From positions 1 through 30,194 of the IMG/VR virus record IMGVR_UViG_3300009136_000026: DNA of 30,194 bases; one strand, given 5' to 3'. Every line of letters starts with the position of its first letter. Position 1 is the first letter of the stretch. Positions 20,071 to 28,147 of this stretch are shown one piece after another. Under the pieces are notes generated by a model. The model had not been told where the DNA came from, ran no database searches, and was given only the letters and a program-made list of their open reading frames with translations. This stretch comes from a virus. The translations under genes were made by a program, and so were the position numbers.

Positions 20071-22496
20071 TGGCAGATGACCGTCCCAGAGTAGAGGTAG
20101 GTCCCCTTGCGATTCGTATCGCGAGTGGCAACCTATTTTTACCCGACGACATCGGGGCACGAGTTAGTAACTTGTATCCTACAGAGGAGGGGACCCTACG
20201 CTCTGTCGAAGGGCCCCTACCTTTACTTCCTGATTATGCTACAGGGGGCGCTCCTGCGAGTGCGACTGAAGCAGACATCACTGTGCCCCAGTACGGGGAC
20301 ACGCATGGGATTTTTCATGCAACGTTGGGCCAAGGCGGCCCACGAGACATTCTGCTCGTACACACGGGGACAGAGGTATGGGAGTTTGAGGGCTGGAACA
20401 GGGGTTGGAGCAAGCTAATAGGGTTTTCGGCGGCAACGGAGACTGCGGAGATCCTCAATTCAAAGCGACCCGACTTTCCCACCCAGTTCGAGGCCACCCA
20501 GAATGGTATTGTTATTGTCCCCCAGAACGCCCGAGCCTACTTCTATGATGGTACGACTATTGCTCCTTTGGGTTATACTGAGGCTCCTGGCGCACCTGTG
20601 GGGCATGGGCCTAGCAACTCCTTAGACATCCCTGATTACGCGGGGGTGACCGACATTCAAGCCGATCACCGCGAGACTCAAGGCGGGAGCCCTATCTTTA
20701 GGCGGAGGGCAGGTCAAAATGACGAGAGCTACGCTTGGGATGCCCTGCAAGGTCGTCCCAGCGGTATGATCGCTTCGTTTGGTCACGGTCGACTAGGCCT
20801 CACTAGAAATCCGATTAACTTTGCTGGTGCAGGCACAATCGTTAATCCGGTTGATATACCAGGAGGAAGAGGAAATGACGCGGCTGCACCAGCAACTCGT
20901 TATACCTCTTCCCGTAGACCTATTGATCCTCTAGCTGCTGGGGCCTTTACTGTCGGCGGTTGGCTAGAACCTGGTGCGTGGCGTTGTCGCGCTCAGTTTG
21001 TCGATCAGTGGGGCAATCTCTCCCCATTATCAGGGGAAAGCAACGAAGTTACGTTTGAACAGCAATACGCCACAGACTTTGTCATTACTGACGAGCTTAC
21101 CTCCGTCGCTCCCGACCTATCGACGAACTACCATTATAAAGGTCAGTCCTATGTGGCTCAAGCGGACAGGGCTCGGAAACAGATTGCCTGGTCTGGTTTG
21201 GATCGAGGACCAAGACGTACCGTAGGGCGTATTCTTTACCGAACACAAGACCTAAAGAATTCTGGTACGGCTAAGTATTTTGCGTTGCCCCTAAGCGCTA
21301 TGGGAGCACAGGCCCTTCCGATTACAATCCCAGATAACGTTGTAGACACATACCCGGATAATATCCCAGACCCATGGCTTGCTGAAGAAGCACCTGACGT
21401 AGCTCCTGTCCCCGTGTTTAAGCTCTGTCGTGTGGCATTTGGGCGCCTCTGGGCCGCCAACACGAAAGATTCGCCTGGTCTGCTGCACCCGTCAGTCCCA
21501 GGGCTCTGGGGCACCTTTTTGCGTGGGCAAGAGATGTACCCTGATCCTAGGGGTGCCGAGATCACTGGACTGTGGCATGTGCCTCAAGGGCTTCTCGTCT
21601 TCACAGAGGGCTCTACCTACCTGGTCACTTCTAACACAGATAGCCCTGGGTTTAACTCCGTTACGGTTAGCTCTGAGGTGGGTTGTACTGCTCCAAACTC
21701 AATCCAAACTCTTAAGACCGGTGCTGTCATTTGGCTCGGGACAGACGGCTTCTATTCGTTTAGCGGAGTAGATGACTATAGCCGAGGCGTTACTCTCATT
21801 TCCACGGATGTAGATACGTTTGTCGATCGAGTAACCCAAAGTAGAAGACGTCAAGCCTGCGCTGCGGTAGACAACAAAACAGGTGAGTATCGCTGCTGGG
21901 TTTCATTTGACGGCGGTATTGAGAATAACCGCTGTTTTATCTACGATGGCGTTGGGTGGCGCACTCGCACGGACGTAGGGGCTAGTGACGTGTGCGTTAC
22001 GCGGGACCACCGTGACTATATGGTGGCTTCTGGTAAGGTGGGCAACACCAATGGTGTTTGGGTGCTTGACCACGAAGCAGTCACGTATGGGCCACCAGCG
22101 ATTGCTTTAAGAGAATCGGTCGTCGAGACAGCGTGGCTTACTGCCGCAACATCAAAAGAACGCAAGACAGGGCAGGTTCTCTACTTGTGGCTGCGAGAAA
22201 CGGCTAATCTCACGTTAACTATTGAGGTTATGCGCGACTGGCGTAATACGATCATCGAGACGACTACAGCGACCCGATACGCAGGGGACGACATCCCAGA
22301 CTTCTGGTCAGAGACTCCTCTGGGCTCGGATGATCTGTGGCAGAAAAAGCGACCTTACTGGACACGAGCCGCTGTTTATATCCCGTCCGCTGAAGTCTTT
22401 AAGTTCCGCATTCGCGGCGTAGGAAAGTGGGAATTCGTTGGGGTCCAGATAGCCGAGTCGCTTCGAGGTGCTGGTGGCGCTAGAATACCACCATAG
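20070..22496 (+). CDS. Tail nozzle / tail tubular B-like protein (808 aa)
   Basis: GTG start overlapping the preceding TAG by one base, with a weak GGCGAG site. The sequence has the repeat-rich beta character of nozzle and packaged-DNA-stabilising proteins: GRLWAANTKDSPGLLHPSVP, the GLWHVPQGLLVFTEGSTYLV turn, GCTAPNSIQTLKTGAVIWLG and TDGFYSFSGVDDYSRGVTLI are typical propeller-blade strands. Such proteins form the distal channel of short tails (T7 gp12 and P22 gp10 class). Length and position after the adaptor agree. There is no sign of a frameshift. Confidence 0.72.
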   Translation: MADDRPRVEVGPLAIRIASGNLFLPDDIGARVSNLYPTEEGTLRSVEGPLPLLPDYATGGAPASATEADITVPQYGDTHGIFHATLGQGGPRDILLVHTGTEVWEFEGWNRGWSKLIGFSAATETAEILNSKRPDFPTQFEATQNGIVIVPQNARAYFYDGTTIAPLGYTEAPGAPVGHGPSNSLDIPDYAGVTDIQADHRETQGGSPIFRRRAGQNDESYAWDALQGRPSGMIASFGHGRLGLTRNPINFAGAGTIVNPVDIPGGRGNDAAAPATRYTSSRRPIDPLAAGAFTVGGWLEPGAWRCRAQFVDQWGNLSPLSGESNEVTFEQQYATDFVITDELTSVAPDLSTNYHYKGQSYVAQADRARKQIAWSGLDRGPRRTVGRILYRTQDLKNSGTAKYFALPLSAMGAQALPITIPDNVVDTYPDNIPDPWLAEEAPDVAPVPVFKLCRVAFGRLWAANTKDSPGLLHPSVPGLWGTFLRGQEMYPDPRGAEITGLWHVPQGLLVFTEGSTYLVTSNTDSPGFNSVTVSSEVGCTAPNSIQTLKTGAVIWLGTDGFYSFSGVDDYSRGVTLISTDVDTFVDRVTQSRRRQACAAVDNKTGEYRCWVSFDGGIENNRCFIYDGVGWRTRTDVGASDVCVTRDHRDYMVASGKVGNTNGVWVLDHEAVTYGPPAIALRESVVETAWLTAATSKERKTGQVLYLWLRETANLTLTIEVMRDWRNTIIETTTATRYAGDDIPDFWSETPLGSDDLWQKKRPYWTRAAVYIPSAEVFKFRIRGVGKWEFVGVQIAESLRGAGGARIPP

Positions 22497-22504
22497 GGGG
22501 CCAC

Positions 22505-23272
22505 ATGGCTTGGAAGTATCCGAGGCACCGTGTATCAAATGTCGGTGTGATTGAAATTGATGATGTCAATGAGAACTTCCGTGGTGTTGTTGAGGAAGCT
22601 AGTGGCGAACTGAACGAGCACAACTGGGCAGCGGGGTCTTGGTCGAATAGATTGACAGACTTAGCCGATGATGTCGGTATGCGCGTTTGGAAGAACCAGG
22701 TGTTAGTGGCGCCAGGCGTAGGCGGCGGTGCCCTTCCTTACGGGGACGAGATCGCTCCAGGAGCCTTCGTGGTTGAGGAGACTAAAACGTGGCAGCCGAT
22801 TGATGACCTTACCCTTACCGTAGACAGTACGGGAGGCACACTATGGGTTTTGTCGTCAATGGCAACCAGACTGCCTTGGTATAGAGAGTTCATACCGGCA
22901 GGCACACAGTTTGGGATACCCGAGTATACGGCTTTTGGCGCAATGTTTGCCATTCGGCTCAATGGCCAAATTTTAGAGCAATCTCTCGTGGGTTCGGGAG
23001 ATCTAACAAACGACAAAATGACAACTACAGTTTACCGGGCTACCCCACCAGGTTGTGGTATTTTGTCCTTTAATAGCCCCGCACCGGCTGCTCTCCACGC
23101 AGGGATTGTGGTTGAGGCCATTATACCCGTAGCTCCTGGGCAGCATACGGTTGAGGTCGTAGTAGCCACTCCTCAACCGAGCCGCCCTAAGTCCCAGGTG
23201 GCAACAGAGCAAGCCTGGTGGAGAAAACTAGTGAATACCCGTCAGATCACCCTCTTAGAGTTAAGGAGATAA
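22505..23272 (+). CDS. Spike/collar-type virion protein 1 (255 aa)
   Basis: A G-rich run precedes the ATG. The N-terminus (YPRHRVSNVGVIEIDDVNEN, then FRGVVEEASGELNEHNW) has the look of a virion-attachment segment, and the rest is beta-rich. The C-terminal APGQHTVEVVVATPQ and RQITLLELRR resemble the end of the 297-aa protein two genes downstream. The position after the nozzle suggests a collar, head-fibre or receptor-side protein. Enzyme motifs are not seen. Confidence 0.6.
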   Translation: MAWKYPRHRVSNVGVIEIDDVNENFRGVVEEASGELNEHNWAAGSWSNRLTDLADDVGMRVWKNQVLVAPGVGGGALPYGDEIAPGAFVVEETKTWQPIDDLTLTVDSTGGTLWVLSSMATRLPWYREFIPAGTQFGIPEYTAFGAMFAIRLNGQILEQSLVGSGDLTNDKMTTTVYRATPPGCGILSFNSPAPAALHAGIVVEAIIPVAPGQHTVEVVVATPQPSRPKSQVATEQAWWRKLVNTRQITLLELRR

Positions 23273-23273
23273 G

Positions 23274-24152
23274 ATGCCTGATCTAGTCTATCCCTACCTT
23301 GTAGAGGGGGCTGTTTTTAATGCGTTCTCGCTTAATAGCCGGTTTGGTGCCACTGGAGCACCAGGCTTTGGCGTCAATGCCGTGATGCCTTATGCGGCAA
23401 AGCGCGGCGCATTCCAAGAAGAACACCTCCCGACAACCGGCATTGTTGCTGGGGAAGCCTTTTCTGACTTAACGGTCAAAATTGATCCGGCAAGTGACCA
23501 GTTTGTTGACCACAAGTATATTTATGGGGCCGCAGTCACTCCCCCCTACCCTGTGCTGAGTGACGGCGTCCAAAACCTAGAGGTTTTACTCCCCGGAGGG
23601 ATCGATTTAGCAGCGGGGATGGCCGGGGCGCAGAAGGTTGGGGGTGTCCTAATTTTGGCGAACGTCCATTTCATGTTAGCACGCACGGTAACGCCGCTTG
23701 TTAAAGACGGCCCTCTTGGTTTTATGGTCGCTGCCCAGATCCTGGACGGGAATACAGGAGATTGGGAGCAGGTGGTTTTCTCGGAGCGGTTTTCTAATGA
23801 ACGGATCATAGCCACCCAGACGACAGGAGGCAGCGGCTTTGCCGCAGGCACCCCCTTAGGGGATGGCCCCTTTGACAGGCCTCGAAGTGGGGGTAATTAC
23901 GACGAATCTGATGATTGGACTTACCAGGATATTCCTATCCGGCTGTGGTTAGATTCGGATGTACTCACTGCTGAGGGGCTAGATGGGTCAAACATCCAGG
24001 GTTTCCGAGTAGTGGGTGCTGTGGTAGACTTAGGTACGCCTGGCCAACCGATAGGTTATCAGCCTGCCATCCCCTTAACGGGATCTGCCCAGGCCTACTA
24101 CCGAGAAGCTAACCTAAGTGTTATCCCGTTTCATGCCGAGATCATGCCCTAA
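23274..24152 (+). CDS. Spike/collar-type virion protein 2 (292 aa)
   Basis: Excellent AAGGAG site, 1 bp after the previous stop. The protein is beta-rich, Gly/Pro-rich and without coiled coils: YLVEGAVFNAFSLNSRFGAT, GVLILANVHFMLARTVTPLV, DIPIRLWLDSDVLTAEGLDG, and a terminal NLSVIPFHAEIMP. It probably forms the same structure as its two neighbours, judging from size and tight coupling. No family is recognised. Confidence 0.6.
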   Translation: MPDLVYPYLVEGAVFNAFSLNSRFGATGAPGFGVNAVMPYAAKRGAFQEEHLPTTGIVAGEAFSDLTVKIDPASDQFVDHKYIYGAAVTPPYPVLSDGVQNLEVLLPGGIDLAAGMAGAQKVGGVLILANVHFMLARTVTPLVKDGPLGFMVAAQILDGNTGDWEQVVFSERFSNERIIATQTTGGSGFAAGTPLGDGPFDRPRSGGNYDESDDWTYQDIPIRLWLDSDVLTAEGLDGSNIQGFRVVGAVVDLGTPGQPIGYQPAIPLTGSAQAYYREANLSVIPFHAEIMP

Positions 24153-25045
24153 TGCCTACAATCAACCTCATCAATACCCCATTCGTAGATGGAGATACCC
24201 CCACAGGTACCGAGATCAGTGAGGTCTTCTACCTCCCTGCGGCTGTGCCAGTATCACTTGAGGGGATAAACGGGTGGCTAGATAAAGACAATGCCGATGC
24301 CTCGTTTAGCCAAGTAACCTACGACCAGGTCCAAGAGAATACTTTTCAAACTACGGGGCACGCATCAGGCACGGCGAACTTAGACTATTTCGACTACTGG
24401 TTTAAGAGTGTCGATCTGCATCAAGCAATTTCGTTAGCCCCAGAGGTGTACCCTGACCCGAGGGACTTTTTAAGCTTTTTTAAGGCGATTCCCGGAGGGG
24501 CCACCACTTTTTACCTACCCTATCGGTCAACTGTGGTCTTCTCTTGGACGATACTGTGGGGTAATGACTCACGCATTGCCAACACGTCGGGACCTACCCC
24601 TTCTTACCCGGAATGGGGAAGCCGCTGGCGCCCTGGTTCGGACACAGTCACGGCTTTTTTTCTGGATAATAGCTTTGTTGAGGGACAACTGCGCCAAGCA
24701 AGCCGGTCGATTTACGCCTTGGAAAAAGCGGACCTAGGGCAAACCTGGGACCCAAACGATACGGCAACAGCCCAAACGTGGGATCTTAACGATCAATGCC
24801 ATGTGGGGATGATTAAGAATCGCTACTGGCAAGGACACCATGTGGCCGACCTACCTGCAGGCTGGCATTCTGCCAGTTTACGCCTACTTGGCAGCGGCCA
24901 CGACGTAGTATCAGGACTACCAAAACCACAAGAAGCCCCGGTCCCCGTGGGCGCAGATGGGTATACTTATCGAGCCCAGAGGCAATCGCGTGTGTGGGCA
25001 CGCTCATTACGTTATGCTGCATTTAGAAGAGGAGGAGGTGAATAA
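24152..25045 (+). CDS. Spike/collar-type virion protein 3 (297 aa)
   Basis: Starts inside the preceding TAATG. The N-terminal FVDGDTPTGTEISEVFYLPA and VSLEGINGWLDKDNADASFS suggest an anchoring segment. The centre has beta strands (ATTFYLPYRSTVVFSWTILW) and Trp-rich loops with a duplicated T-W-D-x-N-D phrase (QTWDPNDTATAQTWDLNDQ). LPAGWHSASLRLL with the terminal RVWARSLRYAAFRR parallels the end of protein 1. A receptor-binding or collar role is inferred only from context. Confidence 0.6.
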   Translation: MPTINLINTPFVDGDTPTGTEISEVFYLPAAVPVSLEGINGWLDKDNADASFSQVTYDQVQENTFQTTGHASGTANLDYFDYWFKSVDLHQAISLAPEVYPDPRDFLSFFKAIPGGATTFYLPYRSTVVFSWTILWGNDSRIANTSGPTPSYPEWGSRWRPGSDTVTAFFLDNSFVEGQLRQASRSIYALEKADLGQTWDPNDTATAQTWDLNDQCHVGMIKNRYWQGHHVADLPAGWHSASLRLLGSGHDVVSGLPKPQEAPVPVGADGYTYRAQRQSRVWARSLRYAAFRRGGGE

Positions 25046-25779
25046 TGGCACGATGGCAAGACGCAGTACCAATGCCGGATCAACAGGCTAAAGAAGATAC
25101 GCCACAGACACCACCACGGTCTCAGGGGACTAAACCAAAGGCCCCTTCAGGATTACCCCCTATTCCCGAAGACGAGTTTGTGGGGCCACCGCCACTGACG
25201 CCCGATCAGATCGCAGCAGATCGGAGACAGCTAGCAGCCGACCTCTGGGAAAGGGGCCTAGCCCAACCTATGGCACCGTCAATCCCAGAAGCTGTCCCCT
25301 ATGTGGCAGAGCCTGCAGTCGATGCGGCGCTTGAAATAGCCCAGGCGTATGGCCTTGACCCAGACACAGATAGAGAAGAATTACAAGCCTTGCTTAAGTA
25401 CCGAGAACTAACTGGCAAGAGCCCTGTCCCCCAAACGTCTTCAGTAGCAGAAGTCAAACGACTACTCACAACTTTTGGTGAAGGCGGCCAAGTGGCGATG
25501 CCGGATAGGTTGGTCGGGGGAAGATGGCCTGATTTTAGTCAAGCACCCACTACTCAGTACCCGTTATTTGACCTTCTGAATCAGATCAGGCTTACCCCTA
25601 AGGGCATCGAGACGGATACCCCTACTCAGATAGTAGAGGGAAAAGTATCCGACCCTAGAGAATGGCCTGCTAAAGCCGAGCAAGCTCAGGCGGTTAGAGA
25701 CAAACAGGCTCGACTCCAAGAAATTCAAGCCCAGATTAAGACGCTACAAGGCGAGTATGATAACTTACTCCAACAGTGA
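25045..25779 (+). CDS. Proline-rich and coiled-coil virion-module protein (244 aa)
   Basis: A strong GGAGGAGGT site precedes the ATG, which shares a base with the previous stop. The N-terminal third is proline-rich (TPQTPPRSQGTKPKAPSGLP, then PIPEDEFVGPPPLTPDQIAA) and probably disordered. The middle is helical, and the last 35 residues form a likely coiled coil (AEQAQAVRDKQARLQEIQAQ). No family is recognised. The location between spike genes and alanine-rich proteins suggests a core or ejection protein. Confidence 0.6.
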   Translation: MARWQDAVPMPDQQAKEDTPQTPPRSQGTKPKAPSGLPPIPEDEFVGPPPLTPDQIAADRRQLAADLWERGLAQPMAPSIPEAVPYVAEPAVDAALEIAQAYGLDPDTDREELQALLKYRELTGKSPVPQTSSVAEVKRLLTTFGEGGQVAMPDRLVGGRWPDFSQAPTTQYPLFDLLNQIRLTPKGIETDTPTQIVEGKVSDPREWPAKAEQAQAVRDKQARLQEIQAQIKTLQGEYDNLLQQ

Positions 25780-25788
25780 GGTTTTCTA

Positions 25789-26289
25789 ATGAAATTTTAC
25801 GATAGCAGGACGCCCACAGGGATGACAGTGGGGGGCAAAACTAAGCTTGGGGGCAAGGAGTCTGCGAGAGCAGAGAAGGCTCTCGGCTTAGCCGCAATGC
25901 AAACATTGAGATCGGACCCGGCTAGCCTCGGGCAGACTCAAGGGGAGATAGACCTCGGGGCGGCCCAAGCGAAACGAGCAGGGGGAGCAGAAGGGGAGGC
26001 TGCTTATCGCGGACAACAACCCGGTGTAAATGCCCAACTTCAGGCGCAGAAAGCAGCCCAAACTTTAGCTATGGCCCAACGTGCAACAGGCTTAGAGGCT
26101 CGACAAACCGCACTCAATAAAGAGACAGCGGGGGCTGCCCTCAAAGCGGCGGCACCAGTGGCGGGCATGATACCAGGGGTAGGTCCTGCCGTCTCTGCGG
26201 GACTAAGCGCCGCAGGGGCTATTGTTGATCCGAAGTACACTTCGGAAGGCGAGCTAGTTGGTGCTATTACGCCCAAAATGAAGGGATAA
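25789..26289 (+). CDS. Ala/Gly-rich probable internal (ejection) virion protein (166 aa)
   Basis: GAGG site before the ATG. The protein is rich in Ala, Gly and Gln, with a long helix (NAQLQAQKAAQTLAMAQRAT) and a hydrophobic glycine-rich segment near residues 115-145 (AGAALKAAAPVAGMIPGVGP, then AVSAGLSAAGAIVDP). Small Ala-rich proteins of this kind are typical of the injected internal proteins of podoviruses, which insert into the host envelope. That assignment is by analogy of composition and position only. Confidence 0.6.
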   Translation: MKFYDSRTPTGMTVGGKTKLGGKESARAEKALGLAAMQTLRSDPASLGQTQGEIDLGAAQAKRAGGAEGEAAYRGQQPGVNAQLQAQKAAQTLAMAQRATGLEARQTALNKETAGAALKAAAPVAGMIPGVGPAVSAGLSAAGAIVDPKYTSEGELVGAITPKMKG

Positions 26290-26300
26290 AGGGGTAGATC

Positions 26301-28142
26301 ATGGCAGACATACGAGAACTGACTAAGCAATTTCAACGAGACAAATTGCGTCGGACAATGCTCGAAATGGAACGGGTAGGCCGAGAGGCACAGGGCCGTC
26401 AGGGGGGCATTGACCCGTTTACTGCCGAAGAGCTTGGTAAGAGAGCCTCTCCGTACTACCGAACTCGTGCCGAAATTGATCAGGACATTGCCAGCATTAA
26501 CGCCTTGGCAGCCGAGTATGCCGCTGCCCAGAAAGCACTTCTCTCGGCTAAAACCTCGGGAGAGAAAGCCGACGCAACTCAACGACTAGAGTGGGCAATA
26601 AAGAAAAAAGAGTCTGCGGCTGAAGCACAAAGACTAAAGTATGGCACGAAAGCCGAGGAAGCTCTTAGAACCTTCGATGCAGGACAAGAAGACTACGAGA
26701 AATTTGTTGAAGGGGACGATAAAAACAGGCTTTCTCCCGCAGACGTGGCATCGCTACAAGCAAACCCACAACAACAGATGTTGAAGTCCAGTGCGGGAGC
26801 GTTTACGACGCTAATTGGGGCACTACCGCAACTTCCCGCAGCAGAGGCCAAAAACCTTATTGAAGACTATGCAGAGGCGGCCAATGTTACTCCAGAGCAA
26901 TTTAGGAAAGAACTGTCTGATACGGCAGTCAGAGATGACGAGGACGGCCATCTTCGACGACTAAATAAAATTGTCCAAGACGTGGATGCTAAACATGCGG
27001 CTTTAGTCGAAAAGTATTCTTCGCCTGAAGAACTTCAAAAAGATTTAGCGAATACTCTCGAACGGACATCGGCTGGCGTGGACTGGGGGGAGTACCCAGG
27101 CGCTGATGCAGCAGGAGGAATGACCCCGGAAGAATGGGCTCAACGGAGCGCGATGGCGCGAGCAGAGGGTCCTTTTGATCAGTATCGACAACAGTTGGCC
27201 GAAGAGATCATGGCAGAGGATGCCCCCGAGACTCCTTATCGGGACGCCTGGGAGGAGTACACTTCCACCCCTGAATTTACTAAAGAAGCGGAAGACCTGT
27301 GGGGCAAAAAAGGACCTTTTACGGAAGCAGAGGCGCGAGTTGTTTTCCGTAAGTTAAAGCAACGAGGACGACAGGAGGCAGGCGCTGCGAGGAAGGAGGG
27401 CCGAGGCCTAGAGTTAGGTGGACGAGCTTCTGCTGAAGCAGCCATGCCCGCTGCCGCAGCAGAGACAGAGACGCCTGTGACCGAAGCCCCCGAGGAAACA
27501 GTTCCTGTGACCGAAGCGCCTGAAGCTGCAGAGACACTTATTTCGTTAAAAGGTGACCCCTACGAGTACAAAATTGTGGGGGATAATGTATCTGTTAGGG
27601 AGCCCGGTGGGAGTTGGCTCGACATGCCCCTTAAGGGCGTTACGAAGCTAATCGGAAATATGACGGCAGCGCCAGGGGAAGTAACTGTTACCGGAGCACC
27701 TCTCCCTGAGGCCCTTGCGGCTGCTACCGGTGTTGTTTCGGTCTTGCCTGAAGCGCCCATGGCCGAAATCCCGGCTCGGTTGCCAGGCACTCCGGTGCCC
27801 CCGATCACCGGGATGCCTGGGACTGAGGCACCAGTGGCGCCCCCAACAGTAGCAGACCTCGCCCGGCAGTCTATCACGGATCGCTACGATACGAGTTGGA
27901 TGTCAAAGCCACTTGGTGTCGACGAAGTTGAGATGCTCCCTGAAGAAGAGGAGCAGGTCGCTGTAGATGTAGCAAAAATGCCTGAACCGGTGCCTGAGCA
28001 ACTGCCTCCAGGGGCCCTCCCAGGAGCACCTGGACAAACTCCTGGTCGAGCAACAGGGCAACAGGCTTGGCAACAGGCTACCAGAGGACTGGTTCCTCAA
28101 GAGAGGGTTAACCGGGCTGCTCTGCGTAACTTTGGGCGATAA
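26301..28142 (+). CDS. Large helical internal virion protein with GDPY-type motif (613 aa)
   Basis: GGGGT precedes the ATG. Residues 1-370 are highly charged helices (ELTKQFQRDKLRRTMLEMER; AEYAAAQKALLSAKTSGEKA). A short repeat, PVTEAPEETVPVTEAPE (392-408), acts as a linker to the GDPYEYKIVGDNVSVREPGG motif (418-437), which resembles residues 55-93 of the 219-aa head protein. The rest is Pro/Ala-rich with GTPVPPITGMPGTEAPVAPP. No catalytic motif is seen. It is probably part of the virion core or ejected set. Confidence 0.6.
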   Translation: MADIRELTKQFQRDKLRRTMLEMERVGREAQGRQGGIDPFTAEELGKRASPYYRTRAEIDQDIASINALAAEYAAAQKALLSAKTSGEKADATQRLEWAIKKKESAAEAQRLKYGTKAEEALRTFDAGQEDYEKFVEGDDKNRLSPADVASLQANPQQQMLKSSAGAFTTLIGALPQLPAAEAKNLIEDYAEAANVTPEQFRKELSDTAVRDDEDGHLRRLNKIVQDVDAKHAALVEKYSSPEELQKDLANTLERTSAGVDWGEYPGADAAGGMTPEEWAQRSAMARAEGPFDQYRQQLAEEIMAEDAPETPYRDAWEEYTSTPEFTKEAEDLWGKKGPFTEAEARVVFRKLKQRGRQEAGAARKEGRGLELGGRASAEAAMPAAAAETETPVTEAPEETVPVTEAPEAAETLISLKGDPYEYKIVGDNVSVREPGGSWLDMPLKGVTKLIGNMTAAPGEVTVTGAPLPEALAAATGVVSVLPEAPMAEIPARLPGTPVPPITGMPGTEAPVAPPTVADLARQSITDRYDTSWMSKPLGVDEVEMLPEEEEQVAVDVAKMPEPVPEQLPPGALPGAPGQTPGRATGQQAWQQATRGLVPQERVNRAALRNFGR

Positions 28143-28147
28143 CGGTT

